NCBI RefSeq assembly: GCF_021556615.1
Contig: NZ_JAKGGD010000001.1
Coordinates: 124,001-188,000, forward strand
Origin: Paracoccus salsus
GTDB lineage: Bacteria > Pseudomonadota > Alphaproteobacteria > Rhodobacterales > Rhodobacteraceae
Length of the DNA: 64,000 nt
Direction: 5' to 3'
Each line of letters opens with the position of its first letter. Within the stretch, counting starts at the first letter, position 1. A program made the translations under genes and the position numbers. Below the pieces are notes generated by a model, which saw nothing but the letters and a program-made list of their open reading frames with translations, was not told where the DNA came from and did no database searches. Of the stretch, positions 1 through 7,270 are shown piece by piece.

Positions 1-60
1 CACGTTCGCTCCTCTGTCGGTGCGGTCCGGATTGCGGGTCTGTCCGCACCGGATCAAGCA

Positions 61-453
61 TCACGTGCCCTCGCGCGCACTGACATGGGTCGAGGTCAGG
101 TCCAGCAACAGCGCCCCATCGTCATCCGTCACCTGTGTGCGGACGGTCGAGATCCGCCGCCCGCGCCTGAGCCATCTGGACCGGGCCAGCAAACGACCCT
201 GCTGGCGGTTGGTCAGAAGCTGGGCCGAAAGGTTCACGGCAACCGGGAAGCTGTCCATCCCCTCGGTGATCGGCTCGCCACCCAGCACCAGATTGGTGGC
301 GACAACATCCGCGAACCAGACCAGAGCCCCGGCATGGACCTTGCCGAACGGGTTCAGCATGGCGGACGTCACCTGCATCTCGCCCTCGGCCTCGTTTTCG
401 CTGACGGCTGTTATGTCAAGTTCGATCTGCCCGGTCAGTGTCCGATTGGACAT
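61..453 (-). CDS. PaaI-family hotdog thioesterase
   Basis: A 130-residue protein of the PaaI/4HBT hotdog family, which hydrolyses acyl- or aroyl-CoA thioesters in the cytoplasm. The diagnostic segment FGKVHAGALVWFADVVATN (about residues 37-55) matches the family pattern of a His-Gly/Ala turn followed by the long central helix with its acidic residue. Length is normal for a single hotdog domain. The ATG is preceded by a GGGGGAG ribosome-binding site. It lies just downstream of the cupin and dehydrogenase genes on the same strand, 24 bp past the cupin stop, so the three probably form one transcript. The substrate cannot be read from sequence. Family assignment is firm, role is open. Confidence 0.85.
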   Translation of the reverse strand: MSNRTLTGQIELDITAVSENEAEGEMQVTSAMLNPFGKVHAGALVWFADVVATNLVLGGEPITEGMDSFPVAVNLSAQLLTNRQQGRLLARSRWLRRGRRISTVRTQVTDDDGALLLDLTSTHVSAREGT

Positions 454-477
454 CGAGAAACTCCCCCGAATTGCCTG

Positions 478-870
478 TCAGGTCTCTGCGCCCGTCACCG
501 GGTCGCGGGCCCATTTCGAAATCGGACAAGGTTCACCCTCACCCCTGTTCATGTCGGGCGAGCCCCCGCCCGGATAGGCCCCGACGACCCGAAAATCATC
601 CGAGCCCTCCCGTCGCTTGTGGGCCAGTCCCGCCGGTATCACGACGACGTCCCCAGCCTCGATCCGGTGGGTCTCACCCCGCTCGCCACCCAGCTGGATG
701 TCGGCCCAGCCAGCGTAGCAGCCCAAGACCTCATGGGTGGTCCTGTGATAGTGATGCCAGTCGAAAACGCCGTTGCGCCATGTTCCCGTCCAGCCATTCG
801 CGGCGAACCGGTCCTCGAACCATTCCGGAACGAGATCGGCGGAGACCGCACGGTGCAGGACCGGCCTCAC
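478..870 (-). CDS. Cupin domain protein
   Basis: A 130-residue single-domain cupin. The first motif is HHYHRTTHEVLGCYAG and the second is GDVVVIPAGLAHKR, giving the usual His-rich metal site of a small beta-barrel. Such proteins act as metal-dependent isomerases, dioxygenases or sugar-binding proteins; nothing here decides which. I chose the GTG start at 870 because it overlaps the stop of the upstream dehydrogenase by four bases (GTGA), the same style of coupling seen elsewhere in the window. The reading frame stays open upstream of this GTG, but only as antisense-like low-complexity sequence inside the dehydrogenase gene. Translational coupling suggests a shared pathway with the dehydrogenase. 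Confidence 0.8.
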   Translation of the reverse strand: MRPVLHRAVSADLVPEWFEDRFAANGWTGTWRNGVFDWHHYHRTTHEVLGCYAGWADIQLGGERGETHRIEAGDVVVIPAGLAHKRREGSDDFRVVGAYPGGGSPDMNRGEGEPCPISKWARDPVTGAET

Positions 871-1733
871 CGCGTCAGCCGCGCGATCAGGGACGAGGTG
901 TCCCACCGCCCGCCGCCCATGGTCTGGACTTCCTTGTAGAACTGATCGACCAGCGCGGTGACCGGCAGCGGCGCGCCGACCTCGTCGGCGGCGGCAAGGC
1001 AGATGGCCAGATCCTTGCGCATCCAGTTCACGGCGAAGCCATGCTCGAACTGGCCCGCCGCCATGGTCTTGTGGCGGTTGACCATCTGCCAGCTGCCGGC
1101 GGCACCCTGACTGATCACCTCGACGACCTTCTCGACGTCCAGCCCGGCCTTCTGCGCGAAGGCCAGCGATTCCGAAAGTCCCTGAACAAGTCCCGCGATG
1201 GCGATCTGGTTGCACATCTTGGTCATCTGCCCGGCGCCAACGCCGCCCATCAGGCGGCATATCTTGGCATAGGCGTCGATGACCGGCGCGGCGCGATCGA
1301 AATCGGCCTGATCGCCGCCGCACATCACCGACAGCGCTCCCGCCTCGGCGCCGGCCTGCCCGCCCGAGATCGGGGCATCGACATAGCCGATGCCGGCCGC
1401 GCGCGCCGTCGCGGCCAGTTCGCGCGTGACGGCGGCCGAGACCGTGGTGTGGTCGACGAAGACCGCCGCCTCTGCCATGCCGGCAAAGGCACCGTCCTCA
1501 CCCAGGCAGACCTGCCTCAGATCGTCGTCGTTGCCGACGCAGGCGAGGACGAATTCCGCACCCTCGGACGCCGCCCGCGGCGTCGGGGCATGCGCACCGG
1601 CATGCTGGTCCGCCCAGGACCTGGCCTTCGATCCGGTGCGGTTGTAGACGGTCACCTCATGTCCCGCCGCCCGCAGATGGCCGGCCATCGGAAAGCCCAT
1701 CACCCCAAGTCCCAGAAACGCCAGCTTCGCCAT
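867..1733 (-). CDS. NAD(P)-dependent beta-hydroxyacid dehydrogenase (3-hydroxyisobutyrate dehydrogenase family)
   Basis: A 288-residue oxidoreductase of the 3-hydroxyisobutyrate/tartronate-semialdehyde/6-phosphogluconate dehydrogenase superfamily. The N-terminus AKLAFLGLGVMGFPMAGHL is the Rossmann GxGxxG dinucleotide site; the substrate motif DAPISGGQAGAEAGAL lies near residue 119; the catalytic-lysine helix GAGQMTKMCNQ lies near 167. Length matches the family. A GGGA ribosome-binding site precedes the ATG. It is the first gene of a probable three-gene transcript with the cupin (4-bp overlap) and thioesterase, and is divergent from the penicillin-acylase homologue. Probable substrates are 3-hydroxyisobutyrate or a tartronate semialdehyde-like acid; I cannot choose between them. 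Confidence 0.85.
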   Translation of the reverse strand: MAKLAFLGLGVMGFPMAGHLRAAGHEVTVYNRTGSKARSWADQHAGAHAPTPRAASEGAEFVLACVGNDDDLRQVCLGEDGAFAGMAEAAVFVDHTTVSAAVTRELAATARAAGIGYVDAPISGGQAGAEAGALSVMCGGDQADFDRAAPVIDAYAKICRLMGGVGAGQMTKMCNQIAIAGLVQGLSESLAFAQKAGLDVEKVVEVISQGAAGSWQMVNRHKTMAAGQFEHGFAVNWMRKDLAICLAAADEVGAPLPVTALVDQFYKEVQTMGGGRWDTSSLIARLTR

Positions 1734-1913
1734 CTCTATTCCCTTACTGTTGCCGCGCCCCGACAGTCGCGACGGTTCGTTGCCGGACCTGTGCGCACGC
1801 GTTGATCTGGCAGCCCGGCTGTCCTATGCAGCATCCCAACACCCAAGCGCGCCATGGTCAAGCTCCATGCGCCCCCTCAAGACCCGGCGCCAGCCCATGG
1901 ACGATATGCTCTC

Positions 1914-4331
1914 ATGCTGACCCTGTTTCGCTGGCTGCTGCGGCTGACCACCGCCCTGATCGTCCTGCTTGTTCTGGCGGCGGTGCTGGTCTGGTATTTC
2001 GCCGTCCGTTCGATCCCCGACTACGGCGCCACCTATCAGGTCGAGGGGTTGTCCGCGCCGGTCGAGATCGTGCGCTCGACCGAGAACGTGCCGCATATCT
2101 TCGGGCAGAGCGACGCCGACATGTTCTTCGCGCTTGGCGTCGCCCACGCTCAGGACCGGCTGTTCCAGATGACGATGCTGCGCCGGGCCGCGCAGGGCCG
2201 GCTGGCCGAAATCATGGGCGCGCGCGCCTTCGCCAGCGACGATCTGGCCCGACGGCTGGAGCTTTACCGCAATGCCTCGGCCTCGCTCGAGGCGCAGGAT
2301 ACCGACACCCGTGCCGCGCTGACCGCCTATGCCAGCGGCGTCAACCAGTGGATCGCCGAGGTGAACGAGAACGCGCTTGGTCGCGGCGCGCCGGAATTCT
2401 TCCTGTTTTCCGGACAGATCTCGTATTGGCAACCCGCCGATTCGCTGGCCATCCTCAAGCTGATGGCCGCCGCGACAAGCCATGCCGCCTCCGAGGAGGT
2501 CCTGCGCGCACGCCTGTCGCTGATCTGGCCCGAACACGGCATCGACCTGCTGGGCACGGTTCCGGGTGGGGGCGCCCTGCCCGCCTATGCCGAACTGTTT
2601 CCCGGCGCGAGGCTGGGGGCGCCGACAAGCCGGCTCGACCCCGCCGCGGCGCGCGATCCGATGCGCTTCCTGGTTCCCGGAAGCGGGCTTGGCGGAAACG
2701 GTTTCGGGGCTGCGGCCGACCGCACCGCGGCGGGCGGGGCGCTTCTGGCGAATGATCCGCATGTCATGCTGACGGCGCCCTCGCTTTATTATCTCGCCCG
2801 GTTGCAGCTGTCCTCGGGCGGGGTCATCGGTGCCACCATTCCGGGCGTCCCGGCGATCCTGTCGGGCCGCAACCCGCGCCTGGCCTGGGGCACGGTGCCT
2901 GCCCCTCTGGACGACGCCGACATCGCGATCGAAGAGATCCAGCCCGGAAACTCGGACCGCTACCGAGGCCGCAATGGCTGGACTGTCTTCCAGACCCGGC
3001 GCGAGGTGATCCGGATCCTGGACGGCGCGGATCGCGCAATCACGCTGCGCCGGACCGAGAACGGTCCGCTTGTTCCCGGGCTTGACCCCGGGCTTGTGGA
3101 AATCACCCCGCCCGGCCATGTCGCAGCGCTGCGCTGGACCGGAATGTCCGATCGCGACAGCACCCTGTCGGCGCTGATCGGGCTGATGCGGGCACCCGAT
3201 ACCGACAGCGCGGCCGCCGCGCTGGCCAAGCTTGTCGCCCCGGCCATGACCGTGACCCTGGCCGACGCCGACGGCGTGCGCCAGCTGACAGCGGGCAGCA
3301 GCCCGCAGCGCGCCCCCGACAACCCGACCCGAGGCGCCATGCCGACGCCCGGCTGGCTGGACACGGCGCGCTGGTCAGGCGCGCCCATCAAGGTCGAGGA
3401 CGAGGCGCCCCGCGACGGCATCCTGATCACCACCGAAGAGGCCGGGACGGGTGGCTTGCGCCGCAGCCGCCTGAACCGGCTGTTGCAGGATCGCGAGGTG
3501 CACTCGCGCGAAAGCTTCATCGCCGCGCAATCGGACAGCGTCAGCCCGGCCGCGCGCGCCCTGCTGCCGCTGGTCGGCGCGGATCTGTGGTTCACCGAGG
3601 AACCCGCGGCCCCCGGCACGGCCGAGCGCCAACGTCAGGATGCGCTTGGTTTGCTGGCCGAATGGGACGGTGGCATGAACGAGCATCTGCCCGAGCCGCT
3701 GATCTATGCGGCGTGGATGCGGGCGTTGCAGGACCGGCTGATCCGGGACGAGCTGGGGCCGCTGGCCGACGACATCACGGCGCTGCAACCGCACTTCATC
3801 GACGCGGTGTTCCGCAACACCGGCGGGGCTGCGCGGTGGTGCGACATCGTGCAGAGCGCGCCGGTCGAGGACTGCACCACCATCGCCCGCCAGTCGCTGG
3901 ACCGGGCCATTCTGGAGCTGACCGAGCGCTATGGCCCGAATGTCACAAGCTGGCGCTGGGGAGACGCGCACCAGGCGCGGCACCTGCATCCGGGGTTGGG
4001 CGACCTGCCGGCGCTGGGCTGGATCGTCAACCTGACCCAGTCGCTTTCGGGCGGGGATTTCACCATTGCGCTCAGTGGCTTGCTGGGCGGTGGCGGCAAT
4101 CCCCACGAGGCCGCCACGGGGGCGGGCTATCGCGGCGTCTATGACCTTGCGGACCCGGACAGTTCGGTCTTCATCACCTCGACCGGGCAATCGGGGCATC
4201 CGTTCTCGCGCCATTACGACGATCTGGCGGGGCTTTGGCGGCGGGGCGAATATATCGGCATGTCGCTGGACCCCGACCTGGCCCGCGCCGCCGCACTTGG
4301 CGTCACGCGACTGCTGCCTGCCGAGGACTAG
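1914..4331 (+). CDS. Penicillin acylase (Ntn-hydrolase) family protein, probable nucleophile loss
   Basis: An 805-residue protein of the penicillin amidase family, made as one chain with a short alpha part and a large beta part. The start at 1914 opens with a membrane or signal segment (about residues 8-30, LRLTTALIVLLVLAAVLVWYF), so the protein is exported or anchored. Alpha-chain signatures such as VPHIFGQSDADMFFALGVAHAQDRLFQMTMLRR (read in two parts, near 59-91) are clear, and LLANDPH near 278 is the conserved beta-chain segment. The serine normally found directly before the conserved Asn at the start of the beta chain is glycine here (Gly261-Asn262-Gly-Phe, codon GGA at 2694-2696). Autoprocessing and hydrolysis would then fail, unless another residue substitutes. 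The gene is otherwise full length and open. An in-frame ATG lies 60 bp upstream but would put residues in front of the signal segment. Confidence 0.85.
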   Translation: MLTLFRWLLRLTTALIVLLVLAAVLVWYFAVRSIPDYGATYQVEGLSAPVEIVRSTENVPHIFGQSDADMFFALGVAHAQDRLFQMTMLRRAAQGRLAEIMGARAFASDDLARRLELYRNASASLEAQDTDTRAALTAYASGVNQWIAEVNENALGRGAPEFFLFSGQISYWQPADSLAILKLMAAATSHAASEEVLRARLSLIWPEHGIDLLGTVPGGGALPAYAELFPGARLGAPTSRLDPAAARDPMRFLVPGSGLGGNGFGAAADRTAAGGALLANDPHVMLTAPSLYYLARLQLSSGGVIGATIPGVPAILSGRNPRLAWGTVPAPLDDADIAIEEIQPGNSDRYRGRNGWTVFQTRREVIRILDGADRAITLRRTENGPLVPGLDPGLVEITPPGHVAALRWTGMSDRDSTLSALIGLMRAPDTDSAAAALAKLVAPAMTVTLADADGVRQLTAGSSPQRAPDNPTRGAMPTPGWLDTARWSGAPIKVEDEAPRDGILITTEEAGTGGLRRSRLNRLLQDREVHSRESFIAAQSDSVSPAARALLPLVGADLWFTEEPAAPGTAERQRQDALGLLAEWDGGMNEHLPEPLIYAAWMRALQDRLIRDELGPLADDITALQPHFIDAVFRNTGGAARWCDIVQSAPVEDCTTIARQSLDRAILELTERYGPNVTSWRWGDAHQARHLHPGLGDLPALGWIVNLTQSLSGGDFTIALSGLLGGGGNPHEAATGAGYRGVYDLADPDSSVFITSTGQSGHPFSRHYDDLAGLWRRGEYIGMSLDPDLARAAALGVTRLLPAED

Positions 4332-4435
4332 CGCGCGCAACACCCGGCGCAACATTGCGTGCGTTGCGTGAGGCCACGGCCGCGGGACCGTGCGAGTTCC
4401 GGCCTGCAAATGCTGGGATTTCGGGGGCACAGGGC

Positions 4436-4474
4436 GTGCACCGCGCGTGCACAGCCTGTGCACAGGGTGTACAC
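4436..4474. repeat. Four-unit 11-bp phased GTGCAC array
   Basis: Palindromic GTGCAC hexamers start at 4436, 4447 and 4458, and a variant GTACAC at 4469, so the unit repeats exactly every 11 bp, about one helical turn. The last unit is embedded in the longer palindrome GTGTACAC (4467-4474). The array lies between the stop of the penicillin-acylase homologue and the end of the AT-rich two-gene islet. The regular spacing on one helix face suggests a protein-binding site; this is inference. It is too short and its spacers too small for CRISPR. Confidence 0.75.
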
Positions 4475-4541
4475 CGCTTGCGAACGGTGGGTGTTGCTTG
4501 GGTGGGAGGAGATGTGAGATCTACTCCGCTACTGCAAATTC

Positions 4542-4862
4542 TTATGCCGCGCCGCTTCTCGCAAACCAGATCACGACTTGGCATAGCTGAGCGATCGCTA
4601 AAGAGCCTGCGGCCAATGCGCCCCAAAGTGCGCCCCGACCGTTCAACTTCGACTGTAACATCAGAGTATCAATTGCCTCTATTGCTTCGCCGTCCGCCCC
4701 GTGAGTTATGATCGCTGCATCAAACCAACCGTCCGGGCTTGGTCTGTCTTTAGGAATTACCTTCGCCCGAGAAGCGTTCAGCCAGAAATAGGCAGCTAGA
4801 ACTCCAAACATAGCTGCGGCGGCGTTCGCTATTAGTGAAACTGACAAAAGAAAATGCGCCAT
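4542..4862 (-). CDS. Small two-helix membrane protein of unknown function
   Basis: A 106-residue protein I do not recognise. Residues about 4-28 (LLSVSLIANAAAAMFGVLAAYF) and about 78-100 (WGALAAGSLAIAQLCQVVIWF) are hydrophobic and likely membrane-spanning, leaving a polar stretch with several acidic residues between them. The start has a GGGAG box nine bases upstream. The nucleotide composition is visibly more AT-rich than the flanking housekeeping genes. It follows the 274-residue membrane protein on the same strand with a 48-bp gap, so the two are probably co-transcribed and may work together. No function is assigned. Confidence 0.65.
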   Translation of the reverse strand: MAHFLLSVSLIANAAAAMFGVLAAYFWLNASRAKVIPKDRPSPDGWFDAAIITHGADGEAIEAIDTLMLQSKLNGRGALWGALAAGSLAIAQLCQVVIWFARSGAA

Positions 4863-4910
4863 TTCTATAAGCTCCCGGCAACAGATGAAGGTACTTCAAT
4901 CAACCACTAC

Positions 4911-5735
4911 TTACCACGCCTGCCACTCGCGCCCCTCGGAAAGCGCGATCGTTTTTTCGTTGATGGGAAGACCGCCAGATTCGAAATCTTCCGCAAGTTT
5001 CTCCAGCAATTTTAAATCCTCTTCATCAAAAATAACGTCCACATCAAAGTTTTCCTTCAGTTCTGATTGAACCGATTTTCCCCAGCAGAGAACATGCCGT
5101 GCCACGTTCTTTCCTTGCAACGCCATTTCAAAAAGATTCCCTGGGTCCTCTGAAATTTTTGCTAAGTTCGCGGCACTTCGCGCACGTGCATCACCCTGCG
5201 TTGCCGGCATTTTTTCAGACGAACTTTGAACGCGCAGTTCTCCGATCGCATCTGAAATTTTCCCTCTAACGCCACCATATCTTCTTACCACTATGTCAAA
5301 AAGAAATATCGATTCCAGTCTTCGCTTGAGGCCAGAGAAATCTATTTCTTGCCCAAGCTCGGTGTGCCGTTCCACCAGCTCATTGTAAACCCTCCAATGA
5401 TCTGCCCAGCCATCTCCGCCGCCCCCGTAGCGCCCTCGGAGAACTTTGTTTAGCATTAACTCGCGTGTGTATACACTAACTACTGACTTTAGTCTTTGTA
5501 TTAGGTCTTCTGCTTCTTTTTGTTTTTGTTCCCAGAGCTCTGCCTCGAATCCCCATCCCTTAATTTTCTTAAATCGCGTTAAATCGGAGTAGAAGAAGCT
5601 CAAAAATGCCATCGCGAAGGTCGCTACGGCACCTTTCAAATTAGAGGTTATGAAAAAGTGAAAAGTGAACGCCAAAAAAGCGAGCCCAACTAGGAAGAAG
5701 AGCGCTCTCGGTATGTTCTCTTTCATGAACTTCAT
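4911..5735 (-). CDS. AT-rich membrane protein with cytoplasmic domain, unknown function
   Basis: A 274-residue protein with no family I can name. Two membrane helices sit near the N-terminus (LFFLVGLAFLAFTFHFFI and a second through AVATFAMAFLSFFY), followed by a charged juxtamembrane stretch (FKKIKGWGFEAELWEQKQKEAEDL) of coiled-coil type and then about 190 soluble residues rich in Glu, Lys and Arg. I start it at the ATG at 5735 because GAGG lies five bases upstream; frames opening earlier would run back through the lpd terminator and into lpdA. Codon use is AT-rich, unlike the neighbours, indicating recent acquisition. Two-helix proteins with a soluble tail and a small membrane partner are common in accessory and defence loci, but that is only an analogy. 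Confidence 0.65.
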   Translation of the reverse strand: MKFMKENIPRALFFLVGLAFLAFTFHFFITSNLKGAVATFAMAFLSFFYSDLTRFKKIKGWGFEAELWEQKQKEAEDLIQRLKSVVSVYTRELMLNKVLRGRYGGGGDGWADHWRVYNELVERHTELGQEIDFSGLKRRLESIFLFDIVVRRYGGVRGKISDAIGELRVQSSSEKMPATQGDARARSAANLAKISEDPGNLFEMALQGKNVARHVLCWGKSVQSELKENFDVDVIFDEEDLKLLEKLAEDFESGGLPINEKTIALSEGREWQAW

Positions 5736-5745
5736 ATTAACCTCA

Positions 5746-5774
5746 TACAAAAACCGGTCCCTCTCGAGACCGGT
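5746..5774 (-). terminator. Rho-independent terminator of lpdA
   Basis: On the minus strand, just past the lpdA stop, a nine-base stem (5766-5774 with 5753-5761, one mismatch) around a TCTC loop is followed by a run of five T residues. It ends only about ten bases before the start of the AT-rich 274-residue gene, so that gene either relies on read-through or has its promoter inside this segment. Confidence 0.8.
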
Positions 5775-5799
5775 CCTCCATGCCTCGCGCTCCGCCCCC

Positions 5800-7191
5800 T
5801 CAAAAATGGATCGCGCGCCCATAGGCGTCCAGCACCGACTCGTGCATCATCTCGGACAGGGTCGGGTGCGGGAAGACGGTGTTCATCAGGTCCTGCTCGG
5901 TGGTTTCAAGCTGGCGGCCGATGACATAGCCCTGGATCAGTTCGGTCACCTCGGCGCCGACCATGTGGGCGCCCAGCAACTCGCCGGTCTTGGCGTCGAA
6001 GATGGTCTTGATCATGCCCTCGGGCTCGCCCAGGGCGATGGCCTTGCCGTTGCCGATGAAGGGGAACTTGCCGACCTTGACCTGGTAGCCCTCTTCCCTG
6101 GCCTTCGCCTCGGTCAGGCCGACGGACGCGACCTGCGGGTGGCAATAGGTGCAGCCGGCGATCGAGGACGGCTTGACCGGGTGCGGATGGCCGCCATTGA
6201 TGAGTTCGGCGATCATCACGCCCTCGTGGCTGGCCTTGTGCGCCAGCCAGGGCGCGCCCGCGACGTCGCCGATGGCATAGAGCCCCTCGACCCCGGTGCG
6301 GCAGTATTCGTCGGTGACGACATGGCTGCGGTCGATCTTGACGCCCGCTTCCTCGAGGCCCAGCCCCTCGACATTGCCGACGATGCCCACGGCCGAGATC
6401 ACGGTGTCGAAGTCCATCGTCTGGGTCTTGCCGCCCGACTCGATATGGGCGGTGACGGTGCTGCCCTTGCGGTCGAGTTTCTTGACCGAGGCCTTTTCCA
6501 GGATCTTCATGCCCTGCTTGACGAAGGCTTTCTTGGCGAAGGCCGAGATCTCGGCGTCCTCGACCGGCAGCACGCGGTCCATCACCTCGACCACCGTGGT
6601 GTCGGCGCCGAGCGTGTTGAAGAAGCTGGCGAACTCGATGCCGATCGCGCCCGAGCCGATGACCAGCAGCTTTTTCGGCATATGCGGGGGTTTCAGCGCG
6701 TGCCGGTAGTTCCAGACCAGCTTGCCGTCGGGTTCCAGCCCCGGCAGTTCGCGGGCCCGCGCGCCGGTGGCGATGACGATGTTCTTCGCCGTCAGTTCCT
6801 CGCTGCCCTTGTCGGTCTTGACGGTGACCTTGCCCTTTCCGGCCAGCTTTGCCTCGCCCATGATCGTGGTGACCTTGTTCTTCTTGAACAGGTGCCCGAT
6901 GCCGCCCGAAAGCTGCTTGGCGACGCCGCGCGAGCGGTCCACGACCTTGTCGAGGTCATAGCCGATCTTGTCGGCCGACAGACCGAAATCCTTGGCCCGC
7001 TCCATCAGGTGGAAGACCTCGGCCGAGCGCAGCATCGCCTTGGTCGGGATGCAGCCCCAGTTGAGGCAGATGCCGCCCAGATTCTCACGCTCGATACAGG
7101 CCACTTTCAGGCCCAGCTGCGCCCCCCGGATCGCGGCGACGTAACCGCCGGGTCCGGCGCCAATCACCACCATGTCGAAATTCTGGGCCAT
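5800..7191 (-). CDS. lpdA: Dihydrolipoyl dehydrogenase (E3)
   Basis: A 463-residue FAD flavoprotein that reoxidises dihydrolipoamide in the pyruvate, 2-oxoglutarate or branched-chain dehydrogenase complexes or the glycine cleavage system. VVIGAGPGGYVAAIRGAQLG is the FAD-binding Rossmann site, GGICLNWGCIPTK carries the redox disulfide Cys42/Cys47, and ATGARARELPG is the second conserved FAD-contact region. The NAD-binding motif LLVIGSGAIGIEFASFF and the C-terminal interface with the His-Pro pair (FPHPTLSEMMHES) are present. Length is normal. The genes for E1 and E2 are not in the window, so the partner complex is unknown. It ends at a strong terminator. Confidence 0.97.
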   Translation of the reverse strand: MAQNFDMVVIGAGPGGYVAAIRGAQLGLKVACIERENLGGICLNWGCIPTKAMLRSAEVFHLMERAKDFGLSADKIGYDLDKVVDRSRGVAKQLSGGIGHLFKKNKVTTIMGEAKLAGKGKVTVKTDKGSEELTAKNIVIATGARARELPGLEPDGKLVWNYRHALKPPHMPKKLLVIGSGAIGIEFASFFNTLGADTTVVEVMDRVLPVEDAEISAFAKKAFVKQGMKILEKASVKKLDRKGSTVTAHIESGGKTQTMDFDTVISAVGIVGNVEGLGLEEAGVKIDRSHVVTDEYCRTGVEGLYAIGDVAGAPWLAHKASHEGVMIAELINGGHPHPVKPSSIAGCTYCHPQVASVGLTEAKAREEGYQVKVGKFPFIGNGKAIALGEPEGMIKTIFDAKTGELLGAHMVGAEVTELIQGYVIGRQLETTEQDLMNTVFPHPTLSEMMHESVLDAYGRAIHF

Positions 7192-7270
7192 CGCGTCCCC
7201 CGCTTGCTGAAGATAGTTCAGCGTTAAACGATTTGGCTGGGGTCAGCAAGCAGGGGCCGGCGGGCGCGGA

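Noticed and set aside
1..60. Imperfect inverted repeat around GTGCGG/CCGCAC at the window start
   Set aside because: Only six bases pair cleanly and no T run follows; too weak to call a terminator.
438..1805. A 455-codon frame on the plus strand
   Set aside because: Antisense to the cupin and dehydrogenase genes; basic, low-complexity protein.
4436..4474. The GTGCAC array as a CRISPR
   Set aside because: Units repeat every 11 bp with a five-base remainder, far too short for repeats and spacers, and no cas gene is near.
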